Positions 47,726 to 60,136 of a stretch of DNA of 64,000 nt are shown here, one piece after another. The notes under the pieces are model-generated. The model did not search any database, was not told the origin of the DNA, and saw nothing but the letters and a program-made list of their open reading frames with translations. The translations under genes and the position numbers were made by a program. Origin of the DNA: Juglans regia (Eukaryota > Streptophyta > Magnoliopsida > Fagales > Juglandaceae); assembly GCF_001411555.2 (NCBI RefSeq), contig NC_049916.1, positions 5,642,001-5,706,000 of the forward strand, given 5' to 3'. The stretch's first letter is position 1. Every line of letters starts with the position of its first letter.

Positions 47726-49620
47726 TGTCAACAAGATCAAAATAAAAATAGCCAAGATCAGAATTGAAGGAGTCTGAGAACACTAAAGAGCAGGACATTA
47801 TCAATCCCTCGATATTAATTCAACTTTCCACACAGACTATAGCAAATAGACACAAATAAGGAGTGTGACTTGATTGAGGAATAAACACAAACATTTAGTG
47901 GGCATTAGTTAAAAACCGAAATCAAGAATGCCACAACCCACCACAAATCATCCTCAAACACATGCATACTATAGATTCATGTAATCATATGACTAAATGC
48001 ATATATGACCCAACAACAATCCAAGCCCCAACTCCAACTAACAAAACTCAACAACTAAATCTCCATATATATGCGCCAAACCCTAGAACATGAGAGTGAG
48101 AAGGATTTGACTAAGATAGAAACCTTACCGTGATTAAGAGATATAGACTAGAAGTATTTGTTCTGTGTCTTAATCACGAGAAGCACAAAACCAATAAGTT
48201 GTGAAGTGGGATACGGCTAGGGCTTGAGAATGGAGAGTGTCATGTGTTTGGGTGAGTTCCCAAAAGTGAGAGGGAAATAATATCGGTAGGGTGGAGTTGG
48301 GCATGTTTTTAGTGATCGTACACGTGTTGTGTGCATTAGAGTCCCATTTGGACTAAGGTACAAAACAAATGCCCATTCTACCTCTACCAGACTTATGAAG
48401 CAAATGCAACATCAACTCAACATTGACCCAAACCAAAATATATTTTATATCTTTATATTTATTTTATATACTCCAAAATAAATAAAGAAAATTTAATAAA
48501 AATTTTATTTATAAATATATATATAAGCAATGAGACAAGTAACATGTCTAGATGCATCTTAGTTCAAACACAGCGTTACTCACAAACAAAATTCAATAGA
48601 GTACACGCTCTTATTTGCAACAATCACTATAGATGTTCACACCTCATAAGATCATCAATGTCAAATTTCATGAGAGTGTGTGAGTGAGCAAACTTATATA
48701 GAAAAGTAACTTTTTATTTCTTTTTCTCTTCAATATATTTTTTATAATATTATTCATATGTATTTTCTTCTTATAGATGCTCCCAAAAGATTGTTACTCA
48801 CCTCAAAAGTCAAACTTTATGCTAGGGACTAGATACATGAGTATCTCCTCCGAACACTAGTTTGCACAACCCCTTTTTTTTTTACGTCCATTTTTGTTTC
48901 TCATCTTTTTTCACAATGATTTGAATAGCGATTCTTTCTATAAGGACTTAAGGGACAAATCCGTGTAGGGCGTTTGTCTTTTTTTCACAATGATTCAACA
49001 TCTACTTTTTCTATATAGATTAACTATTTGTGTTTGGCAATGGGAGATCCATTTATTATTGTATTAGGTTCAATTAATATTAGTCAATTCAAGGCATGGA
49101 CTCCCTCTATGGTGAATATCTCAATATTGAATATGAAACTTAATTATAATGAACATACATATAAGTTCTTCACAGTGCTTGTAAACGAATTTTGTCAAGA
49201 TGACTCATAGGATTAGTTTACACAAAGTGGACTGCACAAAATAGAGAGATGCATAAGTACTAGAGTTTACCATGTGAGAACACAAGTGCTCAAACCTTGA
49301 CATATCAAGCATGCACTTTCCTTTAAAAATTAGAAACAAAACAGAAAAAAATAATAATGTATTTTAAACTAAAAAACATAAACATAAAACTAAACTAAAC
49401 AAAAATGCATATCCTAGACTAATGATATGCAAGGAATGCAAAAACATGCAAGTGATCCTATTAATGTGACACGTCATCTTCTTTGATTACCTACTTTGCT
49501 TTAAATTTTAGCCAATTTTTTTCATCAACACCGCTTTGCATGATCTTTTCTCTGTTGTGAAGACAAAATTCTTCTAGTTCACCAAGGTTGATACTTATGA
49601 AGGTGATTTGTTGACTCATC
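47726..49620. other. Interior of the LTR element where pol would be expected; non-coding
   Basis: AT-rich, no long frame and none of the copia pol words (integrase zinc finger, DDE, RT YVDD, RNase H). One 60-codon plus-strand frame at 49028 has no family resemblance. Confidence 0.7.
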
Positions 49621-51268
49621 TCATGTCGTTCCCCTTCTTTTTAACTTTCTTTCACCTCCAATTTTCTTCACTTTATTCAAGTTAAAGCAATATGGACTTA
49701 TATGGCCAGTAACACCACAATGATGACAAGTAGGAATAAACATACATTCATACTTACATTTCTTCAGTCTTTTTGTGGTTGATTTTCCATGCAGATCTTT
49801 TGAATAAACTGACTTGGATACAACATGATTTCGAGCATTTATACCTTTACTTCCTTTGACAAAAACAAAACCTTTAGAAGTAGTGGCAACAGATGATGAG
49901 GCTTGATGTTCTTTGCCTTTGGAAGTTGTGTATCCTAGGCCAGTTCTATCACAACTCAACATTTCTTCTAATTTATGTGTTGCAGCTTTTTGTTTACACT
50001 CCTGAAATTTTCTTAATTCTCTTTCTAGTACAACCTTTTGATCATTTAACCTTGATACTTTAACATCAGAAATTTTCAGCGCTTCAGCAATGTTATTCTT
50101 TTCATTCTCCACAGCTATGAGTTTATTGTATAACTTCTTGTTGAGTTTTTTCAGCTTGACCACTTCTTCACATAAATCATTATATGCTTCATATACACTC
50201 AGCTCATGCTCAGCATCAACAATAGCTATATCTAAGTCACTATCATCAAATACTCTTTCAGATTTTATTTGCACAATATCAAAAAAATCATTAACAATAG
50301 TAGAAAAAAGTCATAAAAGAATTTTCATCATCAAATGATGAATATGAAGTTTCAGATTCTGAACTGTCACTAAATGTGACATTCAGTGCTTTTCCTTTGT
50401 TTTTCTTAAAATTTGGACATTCAATTCTTATATGACAATATCCTAAGCATTCATGGCACTTTACTTTATCAATTTTTTCAGATTTTTCTTTATTCCATTT
50501 TTCAAAATATTTTTTCTTTGCATGAAATTTCTTACCTCATTTTTGCTTTCCACTAGCTTTTTTGTTAAACAAGAATTTTATGAATTTTCTTGCAATGAGA
50601 TCTATAGCCTCATCGTTCAAATTTTCTTTATCAGAAAAATCATATTGATCCTCTTTTACTATTTTTAAAGTAATGGACTCGCATTTTCTTGTTTGAGGAA
50701 GTGATGACTCATATGTTTGCAAGCAGCCAACCAGTGTTTCAACCTTAATTGCATCAAAATCCTTACTTTCCTCAATGGCAGTAACCTTTGGGAGAAATCT
50801 TTCTCACGACCTTTGAATCCTCCATCTTTTCGCTGAGATTAACCTAGAATTAACAATATCATTAAGTCTAGCATGAAAATCATTAAAACTCTCATCTTCT
50901 AGTATTTTAATCTCCTCAAATTTAGATGTTAGCATTTGCAATTTCGAGTTTTTTACAATTCTTGTGCCTTCATGTATAACGTCCAAAATATCCCAAGCTT
51001 CTTTGGCAATCTCGCATATTGAGATTCTTTTAAATTCATCAAGAGATATAACCATAAAAATAGTGTTAAGTCATTTGCTATTCCAATTGCAATTAGTGAT
51101 CTCATCTCTAGTCCAAGTATCAAGAGATGCCTTAGGCTTAGTTCATCCTCGTTCAATTGCATACCACACACGTTTATCTAAAGACTTGAGGAAAGTCCTT
51201 ATACGAACTTTACAATAAGCATAGTTTTCCCCATCGAAGTATGGCAGGATATATAACGATGAAGGCAT
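49621..51268 (-). pseudogene. Ty1-copia-type gag with CCHC zinc knuckle (broken)
   Basis: The minus-strand frame begins MPSSLYILPYFDGENYAYCK at 51268, the usual copia gag start (YFDGENY). A stop interrupts it after VWYAIERG. Positions 51055-50804 read ICEIAKEAWDILDVIHEGT and NSKLQMLTSKFEEIKILEDESFNDFHARLNDI, the UBN2 gag core. Positions 50722-50537 carry NDEAIDLIARKFIKFL, usual before the nucleocapsid. Positions 50274-49621 hold a coiled-coil-like stretch and one zinc knuckle, CHHCGVTGHISPYC (CX2CX4HX4C, intact). It would package element RNA. At least three frame breaks make it inactive. Confidence 0.88.
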
Positions 51269-51310
51269 GATCTACAGGGGCACGGATCATACTCGAATGA
51301 GTGAATCACG

Positions 51311-51322
51311 CTCTAATGCCAA
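51311..51322 (-). other. Primer-binding site of the copia-type element
   Basis: Minus strand TGGCATTAGAGC lies next to the end of the 5' LTR. It differs at two positions from TGGTATCAGAGC, the complement of initiator tRNA-Met. Confidence 0.78.
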
Positions 51323-51323
51323 T

Positions 51324-52172
51324 TGAAATTACCCAAATACTCTTGTATTATATTACTACGTTCTACCAATTCAATCAACAAATTTGTTAGTGATCAATAA
51401 TCAAATAATTTGATAATCAATCAAATACATAAATTAAATAAATTGTATAATACCAAGATTGATATCAAAGAAAACCCTTTAAAGAACTCTTTAAAGGTAA
51501 AACTCTACGGGCCGGCCAAACCTAGAAAAATCAATTTTATTATTTGAAAATCAATTACAAGTAAATCTCAATTACAAAACCTTTGCCAATTAACTCTCTT
51601 ACTTGACCAGACAAACGACTCATTTGTCTTCTACTACAGTAGCAGCCAGAATCTCTGACGATCTTTAAATATTGATTTTTCTCCTGGAACTCCAGTGGCT
51701 GAAACTCAACCAATCAATTATCCAACATGAAGCACGATCACACTCTTTGATAGAAACAATATGAAAATTCTCCAAAGATTTTTCTCACCAAAATATGCAT
51801 TAGAAATTGCTCTAGAAAATATTCAAATCTGAATCTCTACAAATCCTAACTATTAGGATCCCTTAAATAAACAATCTGAAAGCAATTTTAGTTTCTATTG
51901 GACTATGCTGATGAATCGAATCTATCGCGAAGACATTTCCTGATGGAATGCTAACATCTACTTTAAATCTTCTCTACAGTAACAAATTTCAATTCAATAT
52001 GATCTCTGAATAAGTACAGATTCCTTAGGACTCAACTTTCACACTTATAACTTATCTAAACAACCTCTAATACCTCCTATATAAATTTAATATTGTCATA
52101 GATAAAATCAATAAATAATTTACATTCATCCAAAATTATATTTTAGTCACCCTCCAAAATCTTGTATTTACA
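51324..52172 (-). repeat. 5' LTR of the copia-type element
   Basis: Plus strand TGAAATTACCC ... TTGTATTTACA. It matches 45257-46138 but is shorter by about 33 bp, mostly through a gap near the end (TTACAAACGTAATTATAGG missing). Confidence 0.87.
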
Positions 52173-52206
52173 CTTTCGACGGCCGTACGTTGATCATGAG
52201 TTGGGT

Positions 52207-53677
52207 TTACAGTTTAGACGCATTAAAAGTGGATTTCTTGCCGCTCTCCGGCATGTTTTTCAAAAAGAAATCCAACTCCTTGACGAACATTTCCATTGCT
52301 GGGGCTGGCAAGCAAACTCCCACGGCTATCCCATCCTCTCCCTTACTGTTCTTACAAGGAATATAGAAGCTCCCCGTTCTAGGAATACTTCTCACAACAC
52401 ATTCGGCTGGCCCACCATAAGCTAGCTTGCCCCACCCAAAGTCCACCTTTCCAAACCCGACATGTGTCACATCCGACACAAGGAATGACCCCACCACGGC
52501 TAGGACTGGCCTGCCTCTAATCACCATTAGATCAACCACCGACCGCATATACTCCTCGTTCACTTCTTTTTTTGCCTTCCTCACCAAATCCAAAGCATAA
52601 CCCAAATTAGTGTTCTCGTAGAGCTTTCCGGCAGTCGTGACTGCTGCTGGGTACGCAAAAACGTTGCCGTAGTAACCACTCGGTAACGGAGGATTGAACT
52701 TGCCACGCGCGTTGACAAGGGACATCATGCGCACCTCCTTGTTGCGGTCGAACTAGAATGCGATGGTGCGGCATCGCCAAAGGCACGCGATGATCACCTC
52801 AAAGGTGATGGACTAGCTCAAGTGATGCGGCACAAACCTACGGATGGTAGACACCTCAATACGGCCGAAAAAGGAGCGGCAAGCCATGTCTTCAAGCGGG
52901 GTGATGGTGCCAGTACCCTAGGTGTCGATCACCTCGTCGTACTCTCGGTGCATGCATGTCAAGCATGTTGGGTCCCTCGCATTTAATAGATGTCTCTGCC
53001 ATACAGGTAAGACGAAAGGGGCGCACGCCCCCAGCGCCACCTCGCCCACGGCTGTCATGAACTGGACCAGACCAACGACATCACTCATCGTGTGGTTGAG
53101 GCGTAATGCGAAGATGAACCTGCCGCATTTGAGCCGCGTCACCTGTATGCAAGTCATGAAGATGCCAAGACAGGATCAACTTTAGGGGGAGAAAACTAAA
53201 AAAATTCACGAGTTCCTTGGCAGAATTTATACCTGAATAAGCAGTAATGGGCAATGAAGAACCCCTCTAGAGCCTGGAAGGTCAAAAAGAAGCTCCTCCA
53301 AGCACGGGAATGGAGGTCGAAGAGCATCACCAAACTACTCAAGTGTAACATCGGCTTCTGCCTCGATGAATACGGCACCCTCACTCGTGCATTCTACTAC
53401 AAGTTTCCTTCCAGGCCCTTCTCTAAGCCTACCTGCAAATGGGTAGTAAAACACAAGTGTTTGAGCAAGTGCCTTTCTGATGACTTTCACAAGGACTCCC
53501 TTGCGTCGAGGGATCGTGTCTATAAAATTGTATCACCGGGATTTGAAATCGGAAAGCCTCTTGATCGTCGATATCAGAAAGTTGTCTGAACTCGTGGGGT
53601 GTGGGCTTAGTTGGAGCAATTAACTCGGGCTTGCACCTTCGTACTGTGAATACCAGAGATTGAGTTGGTGCTGCCAT
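52207..53677 (-). pseudogene. BAHD acyltransferase, benzyl alcohol O-benzoyltransferase-like (dead)
   Basis: Exon 1 is 53677-53233, the intron 53232-53143 (GT-AG, 90 bp) and exon 2 53142-52207. The full span would give about 460 residues, normal for BAHD enzymes, which move acyl groups from CoA to alcohols in the cytosol. Visible: the start [27 protein letters not shown], then a frameshift near 53510. A stop follows (LE-stop-FGDA), then LNHTMSD with the catalytic His of HxxxD, VPHHLS with another stop, the intact 176-codon C-terminus with SGYYGNVFAYPAAV, and DFGWGK. At least three to four in-frame stops plus the frameshift kill it. Motif wording favours the HSR201/BEBT-like group. Confidence 0.92.
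53143..53232 (-). other. Intron of the BAHD pseudogene
   Basis: Minus strand GTATAAATTC ... CTTGCATACAG. It falls after LLLIQ and before VTRLKCG, a position I recall for this BAHD subgroup. Confidence 0.78.
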
Positions 53678-53719
53678 GGCAAGAAAATGGTTCTTAGCAT
53701 ACTAATAAAGTTGGGGAAA

Positions 53720-53910
53720 GTTTGATTTGGAAGCTAAACTCATCTCAACTAATCATTAAAACTTTTTTAAATTTCAATACAAAATATAATAAACAATTTA
53801 ACTTTTTTAAATCTCAAAATAATAATAATAATAAATAATAATATTATAACAATATTTTATCATCTCAATTCAATTCAACTCAACTCAATTCAACATCTAA
53901 ACACAATTTA
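53720..53910. mobile_element. Degenerate Tourist-like MITE upstream of the BAHD pseudogene
   Basis: Shares with the MITE at 1980-2219 the internal words AACTCATCTCAACT, ACAAAATATAATAAACAATT and CTTTTTTAAATCTCAAAATAA, and a right end of CAACTCAATTCAACATCTAAACAC. The exact ends and target duplication are unclear. It lies about 50-230 bp before the pseudogene's ATG. Confidence 0.65.
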
Positions 53911-54324
53911 AGATTCTGTAATGTGGGTGCACTCTGCGCCATAATTCTTTCTTCGCTATTTATATTAGAGGTGAAGGATCGTACAACTTGTCGGCATTGC
54001 CGTAGACCATCTACCGAAGGAGCAAGTATTCTTAAATTTGAGCTAAAAATCATATTTTCTTAAAGGGTGGTGCCACTCCCATGAAAGGAGGCCACCGAAA
54101 CAGCCGCCGAAGAAACATTATCTTTTTTTTATTTTTTTTGTTTTAACATTTTTTAAATTCATTAAATAGTTTTTTAAAAGAAAATAAAAGTCAGAAATTT
54201 ATTTTAAAATCATTACTTAACAATTAAGTAAAAAAATAAAAATAAAAAAATTCAATCAGTGGACCACCTCGGGAAAAACATTTTTCTTTCTTAATATTTT
54301 TCTAAAACTTTGTTCTTTCTACCT
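53911..54324. other. Spacer, nothing recognised
   Basis: Mixed composition, then AT-rich. No gene found. Confidence 0.5.
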
Positions 54325-54550
54325 CGTTTATTTTTACAATTCATTACAACTCATCTCATCTCATTTTATTTAATCATTACAACTTTTTTAAATTTTCATA
54401 CAAAATAAAATAAACAATTTAACTTTTTCAAATCTCAAAATAAAAATAATATTAAAAAATATATTCTAATAATATTTTTTTTAACTTTTAACTTTCATCT
54501 CAACCTATCTCATCTTATCTCATCTCACCTCTGAAAACAAAACTTCCTAC
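54325..54550. mobile_element. Second Tourist-like MITE near 54.4 kb
   Basis: CCTCGTTTATTTTTACAATTC at the left and, in reverse complement, GGAAGTTTTGTTTTCAGAGG at the right. ACTCATCTCATCTC and TCTCATCTCACCTC are the inner repeats, and AATAAACAATTTAACTTTTTCAAATCTCAAAATAA matches the other family members. Confidence 0.68.
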
Positions 54551-55139
54551 ACCTCACTATTTTTCTTCCTATATTCTATTCAAATAATTTTTCTTTATTT
54601 CATTTATATTTTTTTCTCTCACTTCTCTTTATAATCTTAATTTTTCACTATTTATATTTTTCCTCTTTTCTCAAACCATTAATCTCTAGCGAATATTTAA
54701 AATAATTTTTTTTGCAGGTACAATAATATTTTTAAGAATAATATAACTTTTTGTCAAAGTTTACTTTTTTCCAACGATAATATGATGTAATGATTAAATT
54801 TTAAAAATTAGTAAGCAATTAAAATATATAATTAAATTCGAAATAAAAAAAACTAAATTTATATAATTATTTAGAAATTGAAATGGTACAAAGTAGAAAT
54901 GTGTGCTTGTTAATAAAAATTAGTTAAATGTTTAATAAAAATGAATTTATTTAATATTATTGAAAAATATACAAACAAATATAATCTGCCTCTAATTAAT
55001 AAAAATAAGAAAATTTGATTTTATGATATTGTTTTTAGTTTAAATAAAAATAACAAATATTATTAAATATATTATTAAATTAAAAAAATGATTTAGAATT
55101 GATATTGTTGCTTTATAAGTAATCTGGCATTTTCCAACG
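54551..55139. other. AT-rich spacer, nothing recognised
   Basis: No credible ORF or repeat boundary. Confidence 0.55.
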
Positions 55140-56662
55140 CTCAAAATTATCACAAATATTCCCAATAATCGCTATTTTGATCATTTTCGACGATTTTAAA
55201 ATCACTGCATGTTCGACGAAATCAAAGCGCCACTTTTGATCAATTTCAACAATAGGCAAAAATCATCACAAAAAATTACTATTACCAGCGATTTTAGTCC
55301 ATCGCAAATGTCTCAAAAATCAATGGAAATTGCCTTTCTGTTTACCATTAAAATCGCTGAGAAAAGTTAATTTCGTCGATATATATATCGTCGCCATTAT
55401 GTATTTCAGTGATTTTGAATTATCGTCGCCATTATATATTTTCAGTGGGTAACTTTTGCCGAAATATACTTTTTGCGGCTATCTAATATCGCCGCAAATA
55501 TCTTTCTACGACAAAAAATTATTTTCAGAAAATTTTACTCACCAGAAAAGGTGTTTCAAAAAATTCACAAAACAGAACACAAAAAATATTATACACAAAT
55601 TATATGTTCTTGCTCAAAAAAATAATTGCACAAGTGAAAAGCACAAAACCATACTTGCAAATAATCTAAAAACCAATGACTATTCTCTAGCCGGTGGAAA
55701 TCATGTGAACAAAGATAAAAATTAAAAGAATATGTTAAGGTAGCAAAAGAAACAAAAGAAAAAAATGAACTAACCCTCTTAGCTTTAAGAACTTGCTCCC
55801 TTCTAATAGGTTCTATTCCTAATCCTGTGCATGAAACTAGGACAAAGTCTGTTTCTTGCCCAGTCTGCAAGACATCAGCTATCATATTAAAAACACTGAA
55901 AATATATCTATAAGTCATTCTCCCAATATGAAGCTAGCACAAAAAGCTCCCATTGCAACTAATTCTTTTGAGAGATTTCACAAATATGGCGTCACACATC
56001 CTCAGCTCATGACAAATGGTATAAGAACCAGCTTAATAACTCCATGTGGCTCAGGGTGCACACAATGCATATTCACTTGAAGATGTGTTAAGAAAAAATA
56101 ATTATGACAAAAGCAGATGGTGGATCATTTTTTAATTTATGAAAAAATGGATTTTATAAAATATTTTATCATATAACTTATCACTTATGACCCTGGATTC
56201 TTCGATAATGTTGTCATAGTAAAAATTAACATGCAGAACATAATGAAAATGAAGAAGTTACGAAAAGTAATAGATATAAGATCCAAGAAAATCACAAGCT
56301 GTGTTCATGCAAAATAATGAAGCAAATCCCACCCCTCTACATATTCATCAAGTGCAATAAATTGCATGGCAAAACCATCACTGGAAAACAGCACTAGCAG
56401 CCAGAGAATCAAAATTAAGAAGTATAAATATCGATTGAGAAGGCCAAGGAAAAAACAGTAATACACCCCCATAAACACACAAAGCAATATGGAAGTAAAC
56501 AAAACAAGTAAAAAGGTGACTCGCTACTTCAAAACATTATAACTCTTGTGACCTGAATGGTAAAAATCAATTGACACTTTGGTTTTATGAGTTAAAGAGT
56601 TGGGTTATTTGAAGTAAAAAGGATATCAGTAGGGGCATGACCCTTTTTCCTAAATCATTTCC

Positions 56663-57201
56663 ATGGAAGCTCAGAGGGTGGTGGTGATCCAGGATGCATC
56701 AACAAAAGTTATACAAGCGTAATCGGGTGGGCACTGCATAGGTTATCTCCGAAACCTGGAGATAAGGTCATCCTACTTGCAATCCTTCATCAGGTTAAAA
56801 ATCCTAGTACGTTATCTTTCATGGGAAGCAAATGGCAGGTAAGAATTCATGTCTTTATTGCATTAAAGGAGACTGAAAGAAGGAGAAAAAGGAAAGCCAT
56901 ACACGGAAGAATTTTAAGTCATGTAGAATATATAACAAGCAAAATGCAATGAATAGCTAGCTCTCTCTCTCTACTGCTGCACTTTTTTTTAGTATATTAT
57001 TTATTTTTTCCTTCATTATTATGTTCTTCTTATATATGTTTTTCTCCTTTCCCTGCAGTGGGATTTAACACCAGAGTGGGATCCAGCTCAATATTCGAAG
57101 CAAATGAAAGATTCCTGGAAAGAGAAGTTTGTAGGATGAAGAACAAGTATCTTAACAACTCGGACATTACTGAGATTTCCAAAATGTATGAACAAAACTA
57201 G
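56663..57201 (+). pseudogene. Fragment of a plant UspA / adenine-nucleotide-alpha-hydrolase-like gene
   Basis: Exon 1 (56663-56838) starts MEAQRVVVIQDASTKVIQ, then shifts frame and continues IGWALHRLSPKPGDKVILLA and VKNPSTLSFMGSKWQ. An intron 56839-57058 (GTAAGA...CCCTGCAG) follows. Exon 2 (57059-57201) reads GFNTRVGSS, EVCRMKNKYLNNSDITEISKMY and a TAG. This is the N-terminal part of plant proteins with a Usp-like nucleotide-binding fold (VVVIQDASR...AI.WALH.LSLKPGD...LGVLHQV), some with a kinase domain. The frameshift, stop and missing remainder show it is a non-functional copy that kept its intron, so it was not retroposed. Confidence 0.72.
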
Positions 57202-58312
57202 GTACTGCTTAATGCAACTGCTAAATGAAATGCCACTATCTGTCACTAGAGGCCACCAAAACGCTGCAGATAGCCAGATATATGATGCAACTTCTCAGCA
57301 GACATGTTGGAACATATAAGTAGTAAATATGCTAAGGAGAATGTACAAGGAATGAACTTGAATTGCTTACCAGTAATTCTTCCAAGTTGTTTATGAAGTT
57401 GTCAATTCTCCCTTACAAATAGACCGGGTTGTACTTGGAAGATTGAACAACAAAACAAAACCCAAAAACACGGTATGTCACTCGTGGGCTACATTGAACA
57501 ACATACCCAAGCTGCTCCTTTGTCCTATATTCAAGTACAGTTAAAGAATTTTAAGAATGTATACAAAAACCAATATAAATCCATGAAGAAACTCATTTCC
57601 ATTTGTTTAAAATTGTCTTCCCGTAACAGGTAAGTCCATAGCATGGAAAAGGGAGGCATGTCAATCATATACATCATTCACACTAGCAGCACCTTAGCAC
57701 ATTGTTGTATACCAGTATATACCATGACCCAATCAAAGAGATTCTTTAGACGAGTAGAGATATCTATGGACAAACACGACCATCAGGAACAAACAAATGT
57801 TGGCCTTTTTTTTTTTTTTTTTGCAAGTGATTAAATTCCTATTCATAAGGAAATAGGCAAAGCCCGTGTACACACAAAAAAAAATATGGACCTTCATAAA
57901 TGCCAAATACCCTTCACTGCCCCCAAAAAAGAAGAGGATAAAAAGTAGCAATAATTTGGCTACTGCCTGCTGTTCAGCTCAGTTTTTGGAGCTAGAATTC
58001 AAAAACCAAAAACATAAAGCTTCATCCCTCAAAACCAGAAAAGAAAAAAAATACTCCTACTTTCAGCATCAAATAAAATCACCTCAGCTGATTGAAAAGT
58101 GGTTCTTCCACAATTTCATCAAAAAGGGCTATCAAAGCTTTCAATTTGATCGAGTCCATCCCAACATCATGCTCAATTTGAAAATAAAGCTGCAAGGCAA
58201 AACCAAACCGAGAAAAAAGAGAGGTCACAAAGAAGTCAGAGGAGATCAAAACCAACATATATAATTGATATAGAAAGCTAGTTGTTCTTCCTAATTACTA
58301 GAACAATCTTAC

Positions 58313-58344
<32 letters not shown>

Positions 58345-59643
58345 TTCATGTATACAAACGACTAATACCTCAGCACGTGTATTTTTTCTCTCTTTTTTTT
58401 TTTTTTTTTTTGCTGTACTAACTTGAGTATGGTTCTAGAAATGAAAAACTTAATATCAATGACTAATATGTCAAATGTCTCAAAAAGTTGGTTGGTTCCT
58501 AAGGAAACAAAAATGAAAGTAAATAGTAGAACTTATACTACTTACAAAACTTTAAAATTAAAACTCAAGAATTTTTTTACCAACCTTCTGGAAAATGCAA
58601 ATAATCGTGCTTCCACCAAACGAGAAATATCCAAACTGTACAAGACAATAAAATTCCAATCAGAAAACCAAGATGATAAACTTCAAACACAACTTAAAAA
58701 ATGGTGAACATGAAAGGGGAGAAGACCCATGAATTATAAGATTGATAGAAGAATGTGACCAAACATGGATATGAGGGAAATGCCTTGGCAACCACCCAAT
58801 TCATCACGTTCAATTCAAATTTTCAAGGCTTGAGCATAACAAGTTATGAGGGAAATGAAACCAACATTACAAGGATGTGGCCAAACTTGAAACCAAATAG
58901 AGCAGAAAAAATGCCAGACACTGCTCATAAGAAAGTGATGTGTAAGGCAATGTTACAGCTAAAATAACTTAAAATTTAAAGAGTAATGCATAGAATTGTA
59001 TTCTGCACAAAGGCATATAATTGTATTATGTACTTGAGCCAGGAAAGTATTCAAACTAAACCCACCACCCCACGAATTTTAAACCTCCACTACAACCATA
59101 TTTACCAAGTCCAACACTACCCAATGACCAAAAGCTCCCTAATCATTCCTCAAATTTGCACACACTTGCCCCTTAAGCCTGGCTTTCCATTTCCAGGCTG
59201 CCATGGCCATCACTGATAACCACAATAATCTTCCATTTCCAATAACAACAACAAAAAAGTGAAAACAGAAGCACTAAATAAAAATAAAAATAAATAAGAA
59301 CATCAGAGATTGAAGGAGAACACGATCAATCGAAGAGAATTTGATCTTCCACAACAATCCATCTGTCTCTCTATTTGTCCCTCTCTTTCCCTCACTCTAA
59401 GGTTGAGAGAAATTCCCCATCTCTGTGAGATTTCCAACAACATTAAATTCCAACCCGTAACCAATACCCATATTATTTGCCCAATCCTAACATACCGATT
59501 CTAAAAAAAATAGATAAATCCAATTTTTTGTAATTTCTGCTAAACAAATGACCACCACAAAATTAACGACACCACCACTAACAACAACAGAAATAGAGGA
59601 ACACAACACAAATAATCTATTTTACACTAAAATCTAAAACATA
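57202..59643. other. Interior spacer with microsatellites, no gene recognised
   Basis: A-rich frames of 60-130 codons (for example 57866-58264) have Lys/Gln/Asn-rich composition and no domain. (AT)n(AG)n at about 58312-58344 and poly-T runs at about 57808-57823 and 58390-58411. Confidence 0.55.
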
Positions 59644-60136
59644 CTAGGAAAAGAGGCCAGAAATATGCAAGACCCAATCCAACCCATTTGTAAGAACACT
59701 CCGAGCGAGTGAAATGTTTTCTTCGTATACGCTAGTGTTGGTCCTCGGTGAGAGGAAGTTTTCTTCGTCCTTGTCGCTTCCCATCCGAGGAAAAGCAGAT
59801 CGACAGTGAGAGAGAGGGATAGCTTCGGTGGAGGGGCTGGGGACCATTGGGGGGTAGCTACGCCTGTAGCTGGAGGTGGTGCAGCGGCTGCGGACGCGGC
59901 GCAACTGGGAATCCGAGGGAGAAAGGAATTCTAGGGAGAAGAGAGAGGGAGATCTGCGGGAGAGAGAGAAGCAGCGAGGGAGGGGCTTGGCTGGGTAGGC
60001 CGGCGACAGTAGAGGTGGACGGTGACGATGGGTCGACGGCGGTGTGCGTGGAGGCATGAAGAGTGGGGATTGGGGGAGAAGAGGGATTGGGGAGAGACGG
60101 GAGGGGGAGGAGACGGCTGGAGGGAATTAAAGGCAT
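59644..60136 (-). other. GC-rich segment with overlapping open frames, unknown
   Basis: Markedly GC-rich against its surroundings. Minus-strand frames of 137 codons (59644-60057) and 92 codons (59858-60136) overlap. Both are Pro/Ser/Arg-rich with no recognisable domain. It may be a promoter, leader or captured exon of a host gene. Confidence 0.35.

Larger units (their letters stand above)
45257..52172 (-). mobile_element. Non-autonomous copia-type LTR element with gag and a transposon-protein-like ORF, no pol
   Basis: Two related LTRs (45257-46138 and 51324-52172) lie in the same orientation. Read on the minus strand the order is 5' LTR, PBS (TGGCATTAGAGC), copia-type gag (51268-49621), a non-coding stretch, a conserved ORF region (47725-46537), a polypurine tract and the 3' LTR. 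No protease, integrase or reverse transcriptase motifs are present. The LTRs differ at many positions and all ORFs are broken, so it is old. Flanking CTTCT and CTTTC do not form a convincing target duplication. Confidence 0.85.

Noticed and set aside
50090..50338. Plus-strand Ser/Phe-rich frames opposite the gag remnant
   Set aside because: Antisense shadows of the minus-strand coiled-coil region of gag.
45252..52177. CTTCT / CTTTC as target duplication of the copia-type element
   Set aside because: Only three of five bases agree in order, so it cannot be called a duplication.
52922..53589. Plus-strand frames of 87 and 111 codons over the BAHD exons
   Set aside because: Antisense to the recognisable acyltransferase exons and without domain similarity.
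59847..60059. Gly/Arg-rich 70-codon plus-strand frame
   Set aside because: An artefact of the GC-rich segment. No motif supports it over the overlapping minus-strand frames, which are themselves uncertain.
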